Part shown: positions 34,479 through 43,629 of the stretch, piece after piece
How positions within the stretch are numbered: the first letter of the stretch is position 1
Layout: every line of letters starts with the position of its first letter
Assembly: GCA_031553855.1 (NCBI GenBank)
Contig: JAVBKW010000021.1
Location: 1 to 64,000 of the forward strand
Source: RACS-047 sp031553855
GTDB taxonomy: Bacteria > Bacillota > Clostridia > Christensenellales > Pumilibacteraceae
Direction: 5' to 3'
Length of the DNA stretch: 64,000 nucleotides
Made by a program: the position numbers and the translations under genes
The notes under the pieces: model-generated
The model's input: the letters and a program-made list of their open reading frames with translations, nothing else
Told to the model about the DNA's origin: nothing
Database searches by the model: none

Positions 34479-34513
34479 ATACGCCGCCGGAAGAAGGCAT
34501 TCCGGCGGCGTAT
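34479..34513. terminator. GC-rich hairpin between the surface-protein and polysaccharide genes
   Basis: A perfect 13-bp stem (ATACGCCGCCGGA at 34479-34491 with its complement at 34501-34513) and a 9-base loop. On the minus strand it is followed by ATATTTTAA, so it probably ends the leftward transcript of the 34641-51968 gene train. Confidence 0.65.
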
Positions 34514-34540
34514 GCTTTAGATATATGCTTTAGAGAGGAG

Positions 34541-34679
34541 TATTATTGTATTAGGGGAATTTTGAGATCGTTTGTGAGGTTAATAGTAGTATTATTGTAT
34601 CCGGATAGTTTGCAGTTAGCTTATATGGTTAATCGGAATATTATTGTATCCAGGTAGTTTGCAGATAGCTTATAAGGTT
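34541..34679. repeat. Three tandem 49-bp units duplicating the 3' end of the Hint-protein gene
   Basis: Units start at 34541, 34590 and 34639. The 34639 unit is the gene's own 3' end (NLISYLQTTWIQ-stop), the 34590 unit encodes NHIS-stop-LQTIRIQ-stop, and the 34541 unit encodes NLTNDLKIPLIQ-stop. The two right-hand units share about 41 bp with five differences; the leftmost is more diverged. Confidence 0.75.
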
Positions 34680-37600
34680 GAAAATCTCTTCAAAAGTCAA
34701 TAAGCCCTTGCCGATAGCTATCTTGAAGTAGGCGCCGTTAAATGAGTTGAATTCCTCAAGCGTAACATAGTCGCTCCATTCTTCATACGCGTAGAGCCCG
34801 AATTCCAGAATATCCGCGTACATTTGCTGTGTGTCGTAGATTTGCCCGTTTGTAAAGTCAAACATATTACAGACGCCCACAATCGAATCAGGGCAAGCTA
34901 ATAAGCCGTTTGCGATATGGTTAAAATGGTTTTCGGTAGCGACGTCATAGCGTTCGATCAAAATCTTTTCAACCGCATAAGACAATAAAGTTATAACGGT
35001 TTTGACCGGTTCACCGCCGGCGTATTTAACGTAAACAAATTCATGCCCGATATAGTTTTGCACATTATCGGCCGAGATTTCCACATATTTATTTAGCGTA
35101 ACGTCGAATAAACCGTGGCTGTTTGCGATTTTGAGCTCTACTGCGCCCGTAAAGCCGAGCGTAGTGATTCCGACAGTCTCATACATATAAAAAGTGTACG
35201 CAATACGGGAAGGAACAAAATTACCCGTTGAATGATCGAATGCGAGTATTACGTCGCCCGGCCGCAGCGTTTCCACCTTCGCCGTCTCTCCGCCCGCGAG
35301 CATAATTTCCGTACCCTTCACCACGCAGCTAGTACTTGGTGTTTTTTCCGCCGAAGACGTAATTGAAACATCGCTGGCAGGCATAGAGGTTATATCCGAG
35401 TTTGTGCATTTTAGATTTTGATAACCGCTGTCTACCGCACAAGTAACGCTTATAGAAGAACCGTAGGCTACCTGGTGCGTTCCGTTTGAAACAACTGCTC
35501 CGTTTACCCGTACAGTTAAAGTTGTTCCCGTCCCTTGAGTTAAAGTTAAAGAATAATATATTACCGACCAGTTTGCGCTCATCACGACTCTGCCGTTATC
35601 AGCAGCGGTAAGCCTTGACACCTGGCTGAGAGGGTTATAGGTATTTGAGTTATAACTCCACGATGTAAAGGTATACCCCGTACGCGTCGGTGCGGACGGC
35701 AAAGCGACAATTTGAGTGTATCTAACATTTGAAATTTCGTTCGTTTGGCTTCCGCCGTTATTATTAAACGTTATACTATACGTATGCTCACGCCAATTTG
35801 CTTCAAACGTGATCAACAGTCCGTCAATATTTGTCAGCTTTTGCAGCGGCATATTTAAATCGGTAAATGTTTCGCTTGTATCTTTTCGAGTCCACGAAAC
35901 CAAAGTGAATCCTGTACGCGTTATGGGCGGAAAATAGAATATATCCATATAGTCGTGCTTAGACGTACGGTTATCGCTTGAATTTCCGGTTCTTGCGTCA
36001 AAATACGTCGTATACTCAAGCTCTCTCCATGCAACCTTTAACGTTATTACTGTTGCGTTTCCGATTGAGGCTATCTGGCTGATCGTTATTGTTGATTCCG
36101 GGGCAAACTGAGTTTCCGTCCCGTCTACGCTGCCGTTATTATTAGCGTCATAGTACCAACTATACTTCGGAAACCCTGCCTTTTCAACCTTTTTTAACGT
36201 ATAGGGTGCGGTGTAACTCAACTCAACGTCCGGGATTTCAGGCAAACCGTCTGAAAGAACAAAATGCAGCGTATATATTTTTTCCTCCCATTTAGGAGAA
36301 ACGGTTATTGTGCCGCCGTCTGTTGCCGTAAGGTTTTTGACCGTTGCCCCGGCGTCTAGCAAATGCTCGGCGTCATCTGCATCCCTGTATGTCCAGCGGA
36401 TAAAATCATTGCCTGTTTTTACGCCTGTGGGCATCGTATAATCCTGCCCATACTTAAGCTTAACGTCGCTTATTGCCGTTGCCCCCGTCATATCGAATTT
36501 CAGAGTATATTCGATAGGCGCCCATACGTCGTAAAGTTTTATTACCGCTCCGTCGGTTTCTGTAAATTCCTTATATTCCGTATTGGTGAAATAATAAGCG
36601 TTGCCTGAATACATTCCCGCATCCTGATTGTTTGTCCAGCCTACAAATTTATATCCGGTCAAAGCGTTTGATTGCGAAATATCCTTAAGAACCTTACATG
36701 TTTCATACGTCCATTGCTCGCTATAGACCGCGCCCTCTCCCGCGCGGACGTTATATTCAACGGTATAGCCAATAGGCGCCCACTGCGCATAAACGTGAAT
36801 ACCGTTTTGCGAAACAGCGCGGACTAAAGCGTTGTCTACGGCCTCGCCGTTTGAATCCCGCCAGCCGGTATTGATATATCCCGTTGCAATCAAGGTTATC
36901 AAAGAATATGCGGAAGTGATTTTTGCAAACGACAGCTCGGTAGATTTTGTGCTGTGGTAAACGATATAGACTTCCTCTGCGCCCTGCGAATACGGGATAA
37001 GGCCGCCGGAGTGCTGCTCCCATTTCTCATCCCGGAAATAATCGCCGTAAAGACTTTCTTTAACACGGTAGCAATATGAATCTGAAATATTTTCCGGCAG
37101 CATAACTGTGTCCGCGGTCAAAACGACGGTTTTCAAACCCGAAAGCAAATTAAGCTCTCTAAGATCCAAAACGCTTTCATCAAGGTAAACTGTGTTAATA
37201 AGCGCTAATTCTTGTTTGGACAAAAGCGTTTTTGACTCTTGACTCAATATGGCGTCCGCAAGGTTTTCTTCGTTTAAGGAGATGTTGAAGCTTATAGTCG
37301 ATTTATGAAGCTGCGCGTGAGAATCGCTTTCGACCTCTAAGGTCATTTTCCCGCTTCCAAGCCCTGTGACGGTGAGCAGCACTTTATCTTTATCGAAAGA
37401 AAAATCGAATACGTCTTTTTGCGCTCCGGCAGTGTCGGCCGTTTCTATAGTACAATATTGCTCAATGTTTAAGCCCCGCGGTTTAGTAATGACGGTTATG
37501 GCGTAAGTGTTGCCCATAACAAGGTTCTGTACGCCGCTTATAAGCTCTCCGTCGGGAGCTATAAGCCCCAACACCGCATCAAGAGTTTGTATAATATTGA

Positions 37601-37955
37601 GCTTTATAACTTTTGATGCGTTTGTATTCCTTTCCGAAACCGTTATAAAAACGTCTTCGCCTGGAACCTCGCTTACGGTTATGATCCCCTCGGCAGATAC
37701 GCTTACAAATTCGCTTGAAGAAACGTAGTCAAAGCGGGATTTTACTACAGAGCCGTCGGTGCCGACAAGATACGGCAGAAGATAATTTTCATCACCCGTA
37801 TAAAAATTGACTTCGTCGCTGATTACTATCTCATATTGCGAGGTATTAGAGGGCAGCTCGGGCTCGTATGAATTTAACATCAAAAATCCCGTTACAATGC
37901 CCGCACCCAGCGCGGCGGTAAATAAAAATGATAAAATAACAACTAATCTTCTCAT
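34641..37955 (-). CDS. Large surface protein with InlB-type repeats and C-terminal Hint (intein-like) domain
   Basis: A 1104-residue protein with an N-terminal signal/anchor helix (about 3-27). Ig-like regions follow, then several Listeria-Bacteroides (InlB B-repeat) modules at about 330-850, recognised by GYxFVGWTxx-like blocks. One module contains an EF-hand-like DANNNGSVDGTE (about 605). The C-terminal part begins at Cys877 (SCVVKGTEIMLAGGETAKVE), followed by LRPGDVILAFDH, NSHGLFDV and ENHFNHIANGLL, the motifs of a Hint domain. A ~90-residue module (CPDSIVGVCNMF to AIGKGLLTFEEIF) follows it. Hint domains catalyse self-cleavage or ligation at the leading Cys; the terminal His-Asn of inteins is missing, so a Hedgehog-like reaction is more likely than splicing. 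Its start shares one base with the stop of the upstream beta-helix gene. Confidence 0.85.
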   Translation of the reverse strand: MRRLVVILSFLFTAALGAGIVTGFLMLNSYEPELPSNTSQYEIVISDEVNFYTGDENYLLPYLVGTDGSVVKSRFDYVSSSEFVSVSAEGIITVSEVPGEDVFITVSERNTNASKVIKLNIIQTLDAVLGLIAPDGELISGVQNLVMGNTYAITVITKPRGLNIEQYCTIETADTAGAQKDVFDFSFDKDKVLLTVTGLGSGKMTLEVESDSHAQLHKSTISFNISLNEENLADAILSQESKTLLSKQELALINTVYLDESVLDLRELNLLSGLKTVVLTADTVMLPENISDSYCYRVKESLYGDYFRDEKWEQHSGGLIPYSQGAEEVYIVYHSTKSTELSFAKITSAYSLITLIATGYINTGWRDSNGEAVDNALVRAVSQNGIHVYAQWAPIGYTVEYNVRAGEGAVYSEQWTYETCKVLKDISQSNALTGYKFVGWTNNQDAGMYSGNAYYFTNTEYKEFTETDGAVIKLYDVWAPIEYTLKFDMTGATAISDVKLKYGQDYTMPTGVKTGNDFIRWTYRDADDAEHLLDAGATVKNLTATDGGTITVSPKWEEKIYTLHFVLSDGLPEIPDVELSYTAPYTLKKVEKAGFPKYSWYYDANNNGSVDGTETQFAPESTITISQIASIGNATVITLKVAWRELEYTTYFDARTGNSSDNRTSKHDYMDIFYFPPITRTGFTLVSWTRKDTSETFTDLNMPLQKLTNIDGLLITFEANWREHTYSITFNNNGGSQTNEISNVRYTQIVALPSAPTRTGYTFTSWSYNSNTYNPLSQVSRLTAADNGRVVMSANWSVIYYSLTLTQGTGTTLTVRVNGAVVSNGTHQVAYGSSISVTCAVDSGYQNLKCTNSDITSMPASDVSITSSAEKTPSTSCVVKGTEIMLAGGETAKVETLRPGDVILAFDHSTGNFVPSRIAYTFYMYETVGITTLGFTGAVELKIANSHGLFDVTLNKYVEISADNVQNYIGHEFVYVKYAGGEPVKTVITLLSYAVEKILIERYDVATENHFNHIANGLLACPDSIVGVCNMFDFTNGQIYDTQQMYADILEFGLYAYEEWSDYVTLEEFNSFNGAYFKIAIGKGLLTFEEIFNLISYLQTTWIQ

Positions 37956-38911
37956 TAATTTTCACCTGCCGTTATAAGAGTCAGGCTCTGCCCGTCTATG
38001 CGCCAAAACTGATTGTTGAAATCAAGCTCATTAAAAATCTTTGCGGCGGTGAAAACCTTATCGGCCGTTGAAAATTCGATGCCGGACATTTTATCGCACG
38101 TAAAGACTCCGCCTGGAATTATCGCAACGGCATTCTGGGTTTTTCCGCCCTCTGTATCATTGAAACGGACTGCGCTTATGCCGAAGTTTTCGGCCTCGCC
38201 CTTTAAAATTTTGAGCTGGTCTGTGCATCTGATACTTGAATACTGCGCCGCAACTACCGTATTTTTCAAAACGCCGTAATTATATACGCACGCGCTGCCG
38301 TAAAATAATTCATTTTCTTCTTTTGCCGTAAGATCCGCTAAGACTCCGCCCTCGATTAAAACGTTTGAAATGGTTCCTCTGTTTATAGTCACAAACGGCG
38401 AAAACATTCCCGCGCTGCTAAGCTCTATAAAATTAAAGGACATCTTGCAGTTTTTGATAGTCCCGTCGTTTATTTTCGCAATGCCGCCGAAAGAAGTGCC
38501 GTCAACCGCGATATTGTCAAAGCTGAAGTGGACGTTTTTTACAATCGCGCCGGGCGCCAGATACGAAAAAAACGAGGTGGCGGAGGTTGCCTGCGCGTAA
38601 TTAAAACGGACGGTGTGGCCGTTGCCGTCAAACGTACCTTTAAAGGGGTATTTACCCTCTCCTATATGAAAATCGGGGGAATTTATAAAAATATCGCTGT
38701 CCAAAATTATTTCATTATTATGCGCTGCCGCTCCTAACTCAAGAATTTGCGCCGCCGCCGATATATGTACGGTATTTTTTTTGTCGATCAAAAAATTACC
38801 GTCCCGGCGCGCGTTAAAAATAAAGCCGTACGCCGCCGCGGCAACGCACAGAAAAATAGCGATAACGGAAAAAACCCGGAGCGTTTTATCTTTTTGCTTG
38901 TTATTTGCCAT
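37955..38911 (-). CDS. Membrane-anchored beta-helix (GLUG-like) surface protein
   Basis: A 318-residue protein. A cytoplasmic charged N terminus is followed by one membrane helix (about 12-31, VFSVIAIFLCVAAAAYGFIF). The rest is extracytoplasmic and built from short beta-helix turns (KGTFDGNGHTVRFNY, FGGIAKINDGTIKNCKM, TINRGTISNVLIEGG), like GLUG-repeat adhesins and IgA-protease-type surface proteins. AAAGAGGAT lies before the ATG. It is translationally coupled to the Hint-domain protein downstream, so the two are likely partners at the cell surface. Confidence 0.8.
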   Translation of the reverse strand: MANNKQKDKTLRVFSVIAIFLCVAAAAYGFIFNARRDGNFLIDKKNTVHISAAAQILELGAAAHNNEIILDSDIFINSPDFHIGEGKYPFKGTFDGNGHTVRFNYAQATSATSFFSYLAPGAIVKNVHFSFDNIAVDGTSFGGIAKINDGTIKNCKMSFNFIELSSAGMFSPFVTINRGTISNVLIEGGVLADLTAKEENELFYGSACVYNYGVLKNTVVAAQYSSIRCTDQLKILKGEAENFGISAVRFNDTEGGKTQNAVAIIPGGVFTCDKMSGIEFSTADKVFTAAKIFNELDFNNQFWRIDGQSLTLITAGEN

Positions 38912-38935
38912 TACGATATCCTCTTTAGTAAAAAA

Positions 38936-41416
38936 CTATTGTAAAAACGGTAAATTGATGTTGAATCCTGTGAAATATAGCAGCAGGTTTACGGCGGCAA
39001 AGGCCGCAATAGGAAGAAGGCCGCAAAGCAAAGTGATCATATTGGCTCTGAAAAGCTTATTGCCCGTTTTAAGCAGAAAATAGCTTACCGTGTTCAATAA
39101 GTAAACATAGGCCACAACTGCGAAAAAAGCGGGCTTAACGAAACCGGCAACGCGGCTGCTTATCAAAGAGACGTCATAACCGCTTACCGCAATCGATTCT
39201 ACGACGGGCGGGAGCGCAAGCAGCAGCGCGGCTATTATACTGAACACAAAAGCCCATATCGCAAACGGCTTTATTGAGCGGCGTCTTTTCATCCGCCCTC
39301 TTTTGACGGTTCCGAAAACCTGTATCGTTCCCTCGACTATCCTCGTCTTTTCATCAGGGTCCGAAACGCTCATAAAGGAATCGGAGGACGAATTTTTTAA
39401 AACGTGCATTTTATCAGTTTCCGACAGCGTTTTAAAGCAGCCGTATGCAAAATTATACCTAAAAGCCGAAAACCTTTCGCTGATTTGCGCCTGAAAACCG
39501 AGATTGTCGAGATAGTCTTTAATGTCTGCGTGCGCGTTTATTGTTTCCTGCGGTAAAAGCCTGAAAAAATCAATATACTTTTTATTGACGGGATTATCGT
39601 TTTTGACGTTTTCCTTAACAAACTCAAGCTTTAAAAGTTTAGAAGTGAGCGCGTCCGTCATACTTTCGTAAGGGCTGCGGTTCATCCTTCTGCTTTTGAC
39701 AAGGTCGTCTACCTCCAATATCTCTTCCATAGAAAGCCCGTCGATCAGAGAGTTTATCCACAGCTCGCCGGATTTATTATTAAACAGAAAATCAAACTGC
39801 GTATCTAAGCTTAAAAGGGGTATTTCATCGGAAATTTCAAGCATCTTATTTCTTAAGCCCAATAAAAAGTCAAACTGGTCGGCTTTCTTCAACCCTGATT
39901 TTTCAAAAAACCTTTTCAGTCCGTTTATACGGATCTTACAGCATTCTTGGGCCGCGCCATCGGCATACGCCGACATCATAAGTATCGCCGCTGATAAGCT
40001 TTTGGTTTCCGCCCCGCTGATTTTTAGTATCTCGTCAAAAACCGCCTCGCCCCCGCTGATCTGCTCCCGTGGGATTATGCGGTAGCAATTTTCGATCCCG
40101 AAAATATTGGCCGCCTTAGCGATAATCCCCGCGTTCTCCTGAACGGCAAACCTGCTGTTTTTGCACGCGGCCGCTAAAACCTCGCAAACAAAGCCGAAAG
40201 CGCGGGACCTTGATTGAAAATCATCCGTTATAAAACCGCAAACTTTTTCTAGCCTGTCGCCTGTTTTATCCTTTGCGGTCATATTTATCAATAAGCGGCG
40301 TTCAGTTTCGCTTAAAGAATTAAAGCTGAGCGCAAAGCAATCCAGCAGCGGCTCTTCACAAAGCTGGGCGATATCGGGATGTTTTTGGCATTCATCCGCT
40401 ATCATTTTGCGTTCGGCTGCCGTTATGAGGGAGCGGTTATCAGGTGCTAAAAGAATTTCTACCGCGCTTAAAACGGCGTGCTTTTGCTGCTCGCTGCCGG
40501 ACGAGCCCATTTTAAGTATTTCCTTAGCGGAGGGAACGTCGCGCTTCATTTCAAAAGAATATAAGGCGCACAGCTTATCGAGCATTGAGCAGTCAACTTG
40601 CCCAAAAGCGTTGAACGCGGGAGCGATAGCGCGGGCAAACCCGGATGCGCGCGTCTGATGCGAAATATCCAGTTCATGGACAGTTTTGGCCGCGACGCTT
40701 AACTCCTGCGTGTAATTATCCCTATCCGTTTTAGTGTCGAAAACATAATATTGCGCGGCATAAGCGTTGAAATCAAAATTTTTGATTTCAGGCAGCCATA
40801 TCCTGACCGACGCAGTTTCAGTCTTTCCCGCATCATTGATAAAAGGCAAAAAGCTTTCAAAAATATTTGACGTGCCTATACAAAAGCCTGTCTTTTTCAT
40901 AAATTGCGGCGGGAGCAGCAAGCTAAGCACCTTAATATAGTTGACGGCCTCCTCATGAGAGCCTGCAATAATGATGACGGGCTTGCTTTTATCGCCGCGT
41001 ATGATGATATCAAAAAGCTTATGGAATACCGGCTTCAAAATTTGTGCGAGGGAAAAATCGTCCTGCATGCGCCCAAGCGGAGGAAACGCGCCGCTTATCA
41101 ATGTACTTTCAGCTGAAAGGGCATCGTTTGAGGCCTCTTTTTCAAGCTTATCGATATATCTTGCAGGCGCTTGCATATCTGCCGACTCATATGCGCCGCT
41201 AAGCCCCTTTGCATAAAACCCCGTGCTGCTGTTAGAGGACTGCAAAAATACAAACCTGTTCTGCTCCAAAGGGGCGTACAGGAATGCGTTTACTCCGGCT
41301 TTAACTCTTATACCCTCAAATATATCCTTATAAAAGCCGTAGTTTTCTTCGTCTTTTTTCAGGCTTAATTTAAAAATATATCCTTTAGCGGTATGAAAAT
41401 ACTGATATTGTATCAA
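38936..41416 (-). CDS. Large membrane-anchored protein, possible GTPase-associated protein (GAP1-like)
   Basis: An 826-residue protein without a signal peptide. The N-terminal ~200 residues (MIQYQYFHTAKGYIFKLSL, later KPVIIIAGSHEEAVNYIKVLSLLLPP) loosely resemble the N-terminal domain of GAP1-type GTPase-associated proteins; this is from memory and weak. The middle (about 250-700) is all-helical with Cys-containing segments. The C terminus has three to four membrane helices after a basic GRMKRRR stretch, so the bulk is cytoplasmic. The start is TTG at 41416, 8 bases after GGAGG. A dispersed repeat separates it from the GTPase gene upstream. No confident function. Confidence 0.7.
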   Translation of the reverse strand: MIQYQYFHTAKGYIFKLSLKKDEENYGFYKDIFEGIRVKAGVNAFLYAPLEQNRFVFLQSSNSSTGFYAKGLSGAYESADMQAPARYIDKLEKEASNDALSAESTLISGAFPPLGRMQDDFSLAQILKPVFHKLFDIIIRGDKSKPVIIIAGSHEEAVNYIKVLSLLLPPQFMKKTGFCIGTSNIFESFLPFINDAGKTETASVRIWLPEIKNFDFNAYAAQYYVFDTKTDRDNYTQELSVAAKTVHELDISHQTRASGFARAIAPAFNAFGQVDCSMLDKLCALYSFEMKRDVPSAKEILKMGSSGSEQQKHAVLSAVEILLAPDNRSLITAAERKMIADECQKHPDIAQLCEEPLLDCFALSFNSLSETERRLLINMTAKDKTGDRLEKVCGFITDDFQSRSRAFGFVCEVLAAACKNSRFAVQENAGIIAKAANIFGIENCYRIIPREQISGGEAVFDEILKISGAETKSLSAAILMMSAYADGAAQECCKIRINGLKRFFEKSGLKKADQFDFLLGLRNKMLEISDEIPLLSLDTQFDFLFNNKSGELWINSLIDGLSMEEILEVDDLVKSRRMNRSPYESMTDALTSKLLKLEFVKENVKNDNPVNKKYIDFFRLLPQETINAHADIKDYLDNLGFQAQISERFSAFRYNFAYGCFKTLSETDKMHVLKNSSSDSFMSVSDPDEKTRIVEGTIQVFGTVKRGRMKRRRSIKPFAIWAFVFSIIAALLLALPPVVESIAVSGYDVSLISSRVAGFVKPAFFAVVAYVYLLNTVSYFLLKTGNKLFRANMITLLCGLLPIAAFAAVNLLLYFTGFNINLPFLQ

Positions 41417-41435
41417 CTTTTCAGCCTCCTATTGT

Positions 41436-41596
41436 CTGCTATCGGTTAAAGCCGACGCATAAATTACTAGGAAAGAGGGCGCGTCGGGAGTGCTTACAAC
41501 AGTTGGTTTGACGCCGACCGAGCGTATATTTAATACGTTAAAGAGGCGGCAAATCCAAGCGTAGCGGCAATCCGATGATGCATTCTTTTCTAGTTT
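41436..41596. repeat. Dispersed ~160-bp repeat, copy 2
   Basis: A second copy, in the same orientation, of the element at 15121-15280. The differences are mainly in the first 60 bp; the last 90 bp are almost identical. It lies 19 bp upstream of the TTG start at 41416, between two genes of one operon. Its fold-back structure may attenuate or process the mRNA between them. Confidence 0.85.
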
Positions 41597-41613
41597 TGAC
41601 AGTTCTTTTCCAG

Positions 41614-43599
41614 TTACTTAATAACTCCGAATTGTTTCAGCATCCACACAAACGGGAGTTCCATCCTTTTTGAGGAACAGTCAAACTTTACTTTTCCCGG
41701 AGTGTTGATATCCTCGAGTTCGTTATGAATACTGTCGATGAAATTAAAAGAGGATACGCAGAAATATTTAACGTTTTCAAAGCTCCCGTCGATATCGGGC
41801 AGCAGCGACATCTGTTTTAAATAAGAACGTATCTCCTCGCTCGAGATATCGATATCCTTTTCTAAAAGCGTTCCGGAATACCCCCGCCCGCTTTCAAAAT
41901 AATCGCTGCGCAGGCACTGGCAGTTAGAGTCAAATTCCTTTTCCAGCATATCCATTTTAGTCACAATAACGGCTACGGGGCAGTTTTTATTCAGATTAGC
42001 CATATTGAGCATTGAAGCTACGCTGCTGTTTCCGCTGACGTCTTTTTTGCCGTTTATTATGCAAAATACGCCTATGACCTCGTCACCTGCTATATTTGAG
42101 ACCTGCTTTGAATGCTGCGCGTCCTCGCCCGCTATATCGTAAAACGAAACGTACGACCGCCGCCCTTGCGCGCTGACTTCGGCAATAAACGGAAGCGACG
42201 TGATTTCGCCGGTTTCGGTGGGCTCAGGGTATCTTGGCGGGTCAAGATTTATCGCGCGCTGAGTGTAGTGTGGATGCTCGTCCGTCCAGTTTTCATCCGA
42301 CAGCTCGTAGCCGTCCCCGCCGGATTTTTTTATCAGCGATACGGACGCGGGACTGACTGTAACGCCGAATTTATTGAGGCTGTTGCTCGTCATCGTCATC
42401 GGCATACTGATCTTATCGTCTCCGCTAATACCAAAAAAGCGCGAAATATATGTAGTCTTTCCGGCGCGTTTTGAGCCGGCAAACGCTATTTTATAGCCGT
42501 TATGCTCCATAAACGCAGGCGGCAAAAGCCTTGTATATGAGGGCTTGAACATTGACGCATTATCGGGATTAAGGTCGCCCGAGCAATATAGACACTTTTT
42601 CAGCTTTGTTTTATGGCGCATATAAACGGTCGGAAAAGCGTCGCTTTTTGCTCCCGCCGGAACGCTGCAGGCGGTACCGCCCTTTTTATACGCCTTATCC
42701 TTAGTAAGGTCGCGGTCTATCTTTTTATGACAAAACGGACACGAATAACCGGGCTTATGATAGTACTCCTTTTTTTCTATCGGCAACGAATTGTTTTGGG
42801 CGCAGTCTAAAAGATAGTATTTTGAAACTGAATTATCGGCAATGGCAAGAGAAAAAATGTTGCCGCGCTTTGCCGCCTCGCCCGGCAGTTTTACAGTCTT
42901 TTTGAAAACGGGGCCGCCGGAAAAATCCAGCTCGAACGATGAAACCACGTTTACGCCCATATCGTTTTTCAGGCACGGCAGACGGTCCTTATTATAAACA
43001 AGAGCTACGGATACCCCAACGGGCTTTCCCTTGCATACAAATTTCATAGTAGCTTTATCGCCGCTTGTTTCAAGCGTATATTCGATTTTTTTACGGAAAG
43101 TAAAGTTCATCGAAAAGAAAAACTTAGCCACCATCTTATTGTTTTTGAGCATTTCAATAACGCCTATGCCCGAATGGTCCTCCGAGTTGTTGTTTTCGAT
43201 AGTTATCCTGCAACCGGCCTGATAAAACTGCTCAAAGGTCGCGCCGGTTTTGATTTCGGCAGACTCGTAATTCTTGCTGTTTTCGTCCAACAGCGGCGCG
43301 CACAAAATGCCCTTGATGTCGAAAACCACTTTGACGGCGTCGTATTCAAGCTTTGAAAGCGCTTTTTTGACAGCCGCGGGATCGGAATTATCCTGAATAC
43401 TTCTTAAAACGTCCTCCTGCCGCCCAAGCCACTCCTGCGGAACGGCAAACACGGTGTAGGGAATGTCCTGATTTGTATAATCCCGTTCAAAATAAATGCC
43501 CGGCAGCTTTATATTGGCGCTGTCTGAAAAAACCTTTTCGATCTGATACTCGAAAAAATACTCGGCTGTACTTGAATAATTACGCTGTGTATCGGCCAT
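41614..43599 (-). CDS. Zn-ribbon-containing TRAFAC-type GTPase
   Basis: A 661-residue protein. Residues 1-270 form an unrecognised beta-rich region. A zinc ribbon follows (CPFC at about 284 and CLYC at about 336). The C-terminal GTPase domain has a P-loop GSKRAGKTT (about 373-381), DIAGED as G3 (about 490) and TKMD as G4 (about 548). The domain resembles the GTPase called DO-GTPase2 (double-GTPase 2) in multi-gene conflict-type systems, judged from memory. AAGGAG lies 7 bases before the ATG. It is probably cytosolic and regulatory, cycling between GTP- and GDP-bound states. Confidence 0.8.
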   Translation of the reverse strand: MADTQRNYSSTAEYFFEYQIEKVFSDSANIKLPGIYFERDYTNQDIPYTVFAVPQEWLGRQEDVLRSIQDNSDPAAVKKALSKLEYDAVKVVFDIKGILCAPLLDENSKNYESAEIKTGATFEQFYQAGCRITIENNNSEDHSGIGVIEMLKNNKMVAKFFFSMNFTFRKKIEYTLETSGDKATMKFVCKGKPVGVSVALVYNKDRLPCLKNDMGVNVVSSFELDFSGGPVFKKTVKLPGEAAKRGNIFSLAIADNSVSKYYLLDCAQNNSLPIEKKEYYHKPGYSCPFCHKKIDRDLTKDKAYKKGGTACSVPAGAKSDAFPTVYMRHKTKLKKCLYCSGDLNPDNASMFKPSYTRLLPPAFMEHNGYKIAFAGSKRAGKTTYISRFFGISGDDKISMPMTMTSNSLNKFGVTVSPASVSLIKKSGGDGYELSDENWTDEHPHYTQRAINLDPPRYPEPTETGEITSLPFIAEVSAQGRRSYVSFYDIAGEDAQHSKQVSNIAGDEVIGVFCIINGKKDVSGNSSVASMLNMANLNKNCPVAVIVTKMDMLEKEFDSNCQCLRSDYFESGRGYSGTLLEKDIDISSEEIRSYLKQMSLLPDIDGSFENVKYFCVSSFNFIDSIHNELEDINTPGKVKFDCSSKRMELPFVWMLKQFGVIK

Positions 43600-43629
43600 T
43601 GCTTACTCCTTTATTCTGCTGAATAAACT

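Noticed and set aside
23462..34679. CRISPR-like arrays at 23462-23593 and 34541-34679
   Set aside because: There are only two or three units, the spacing units are not unique spacers, and no cas genes are present.
34641..37955. Polymorphic toxin / contact-dependent inhibition effector
   Set aside because: No immunity gene follows, the C-terminal module resembles a recurring ending rather than a variable toxin, and downstream sequence is only degraded copies of the 3' end.
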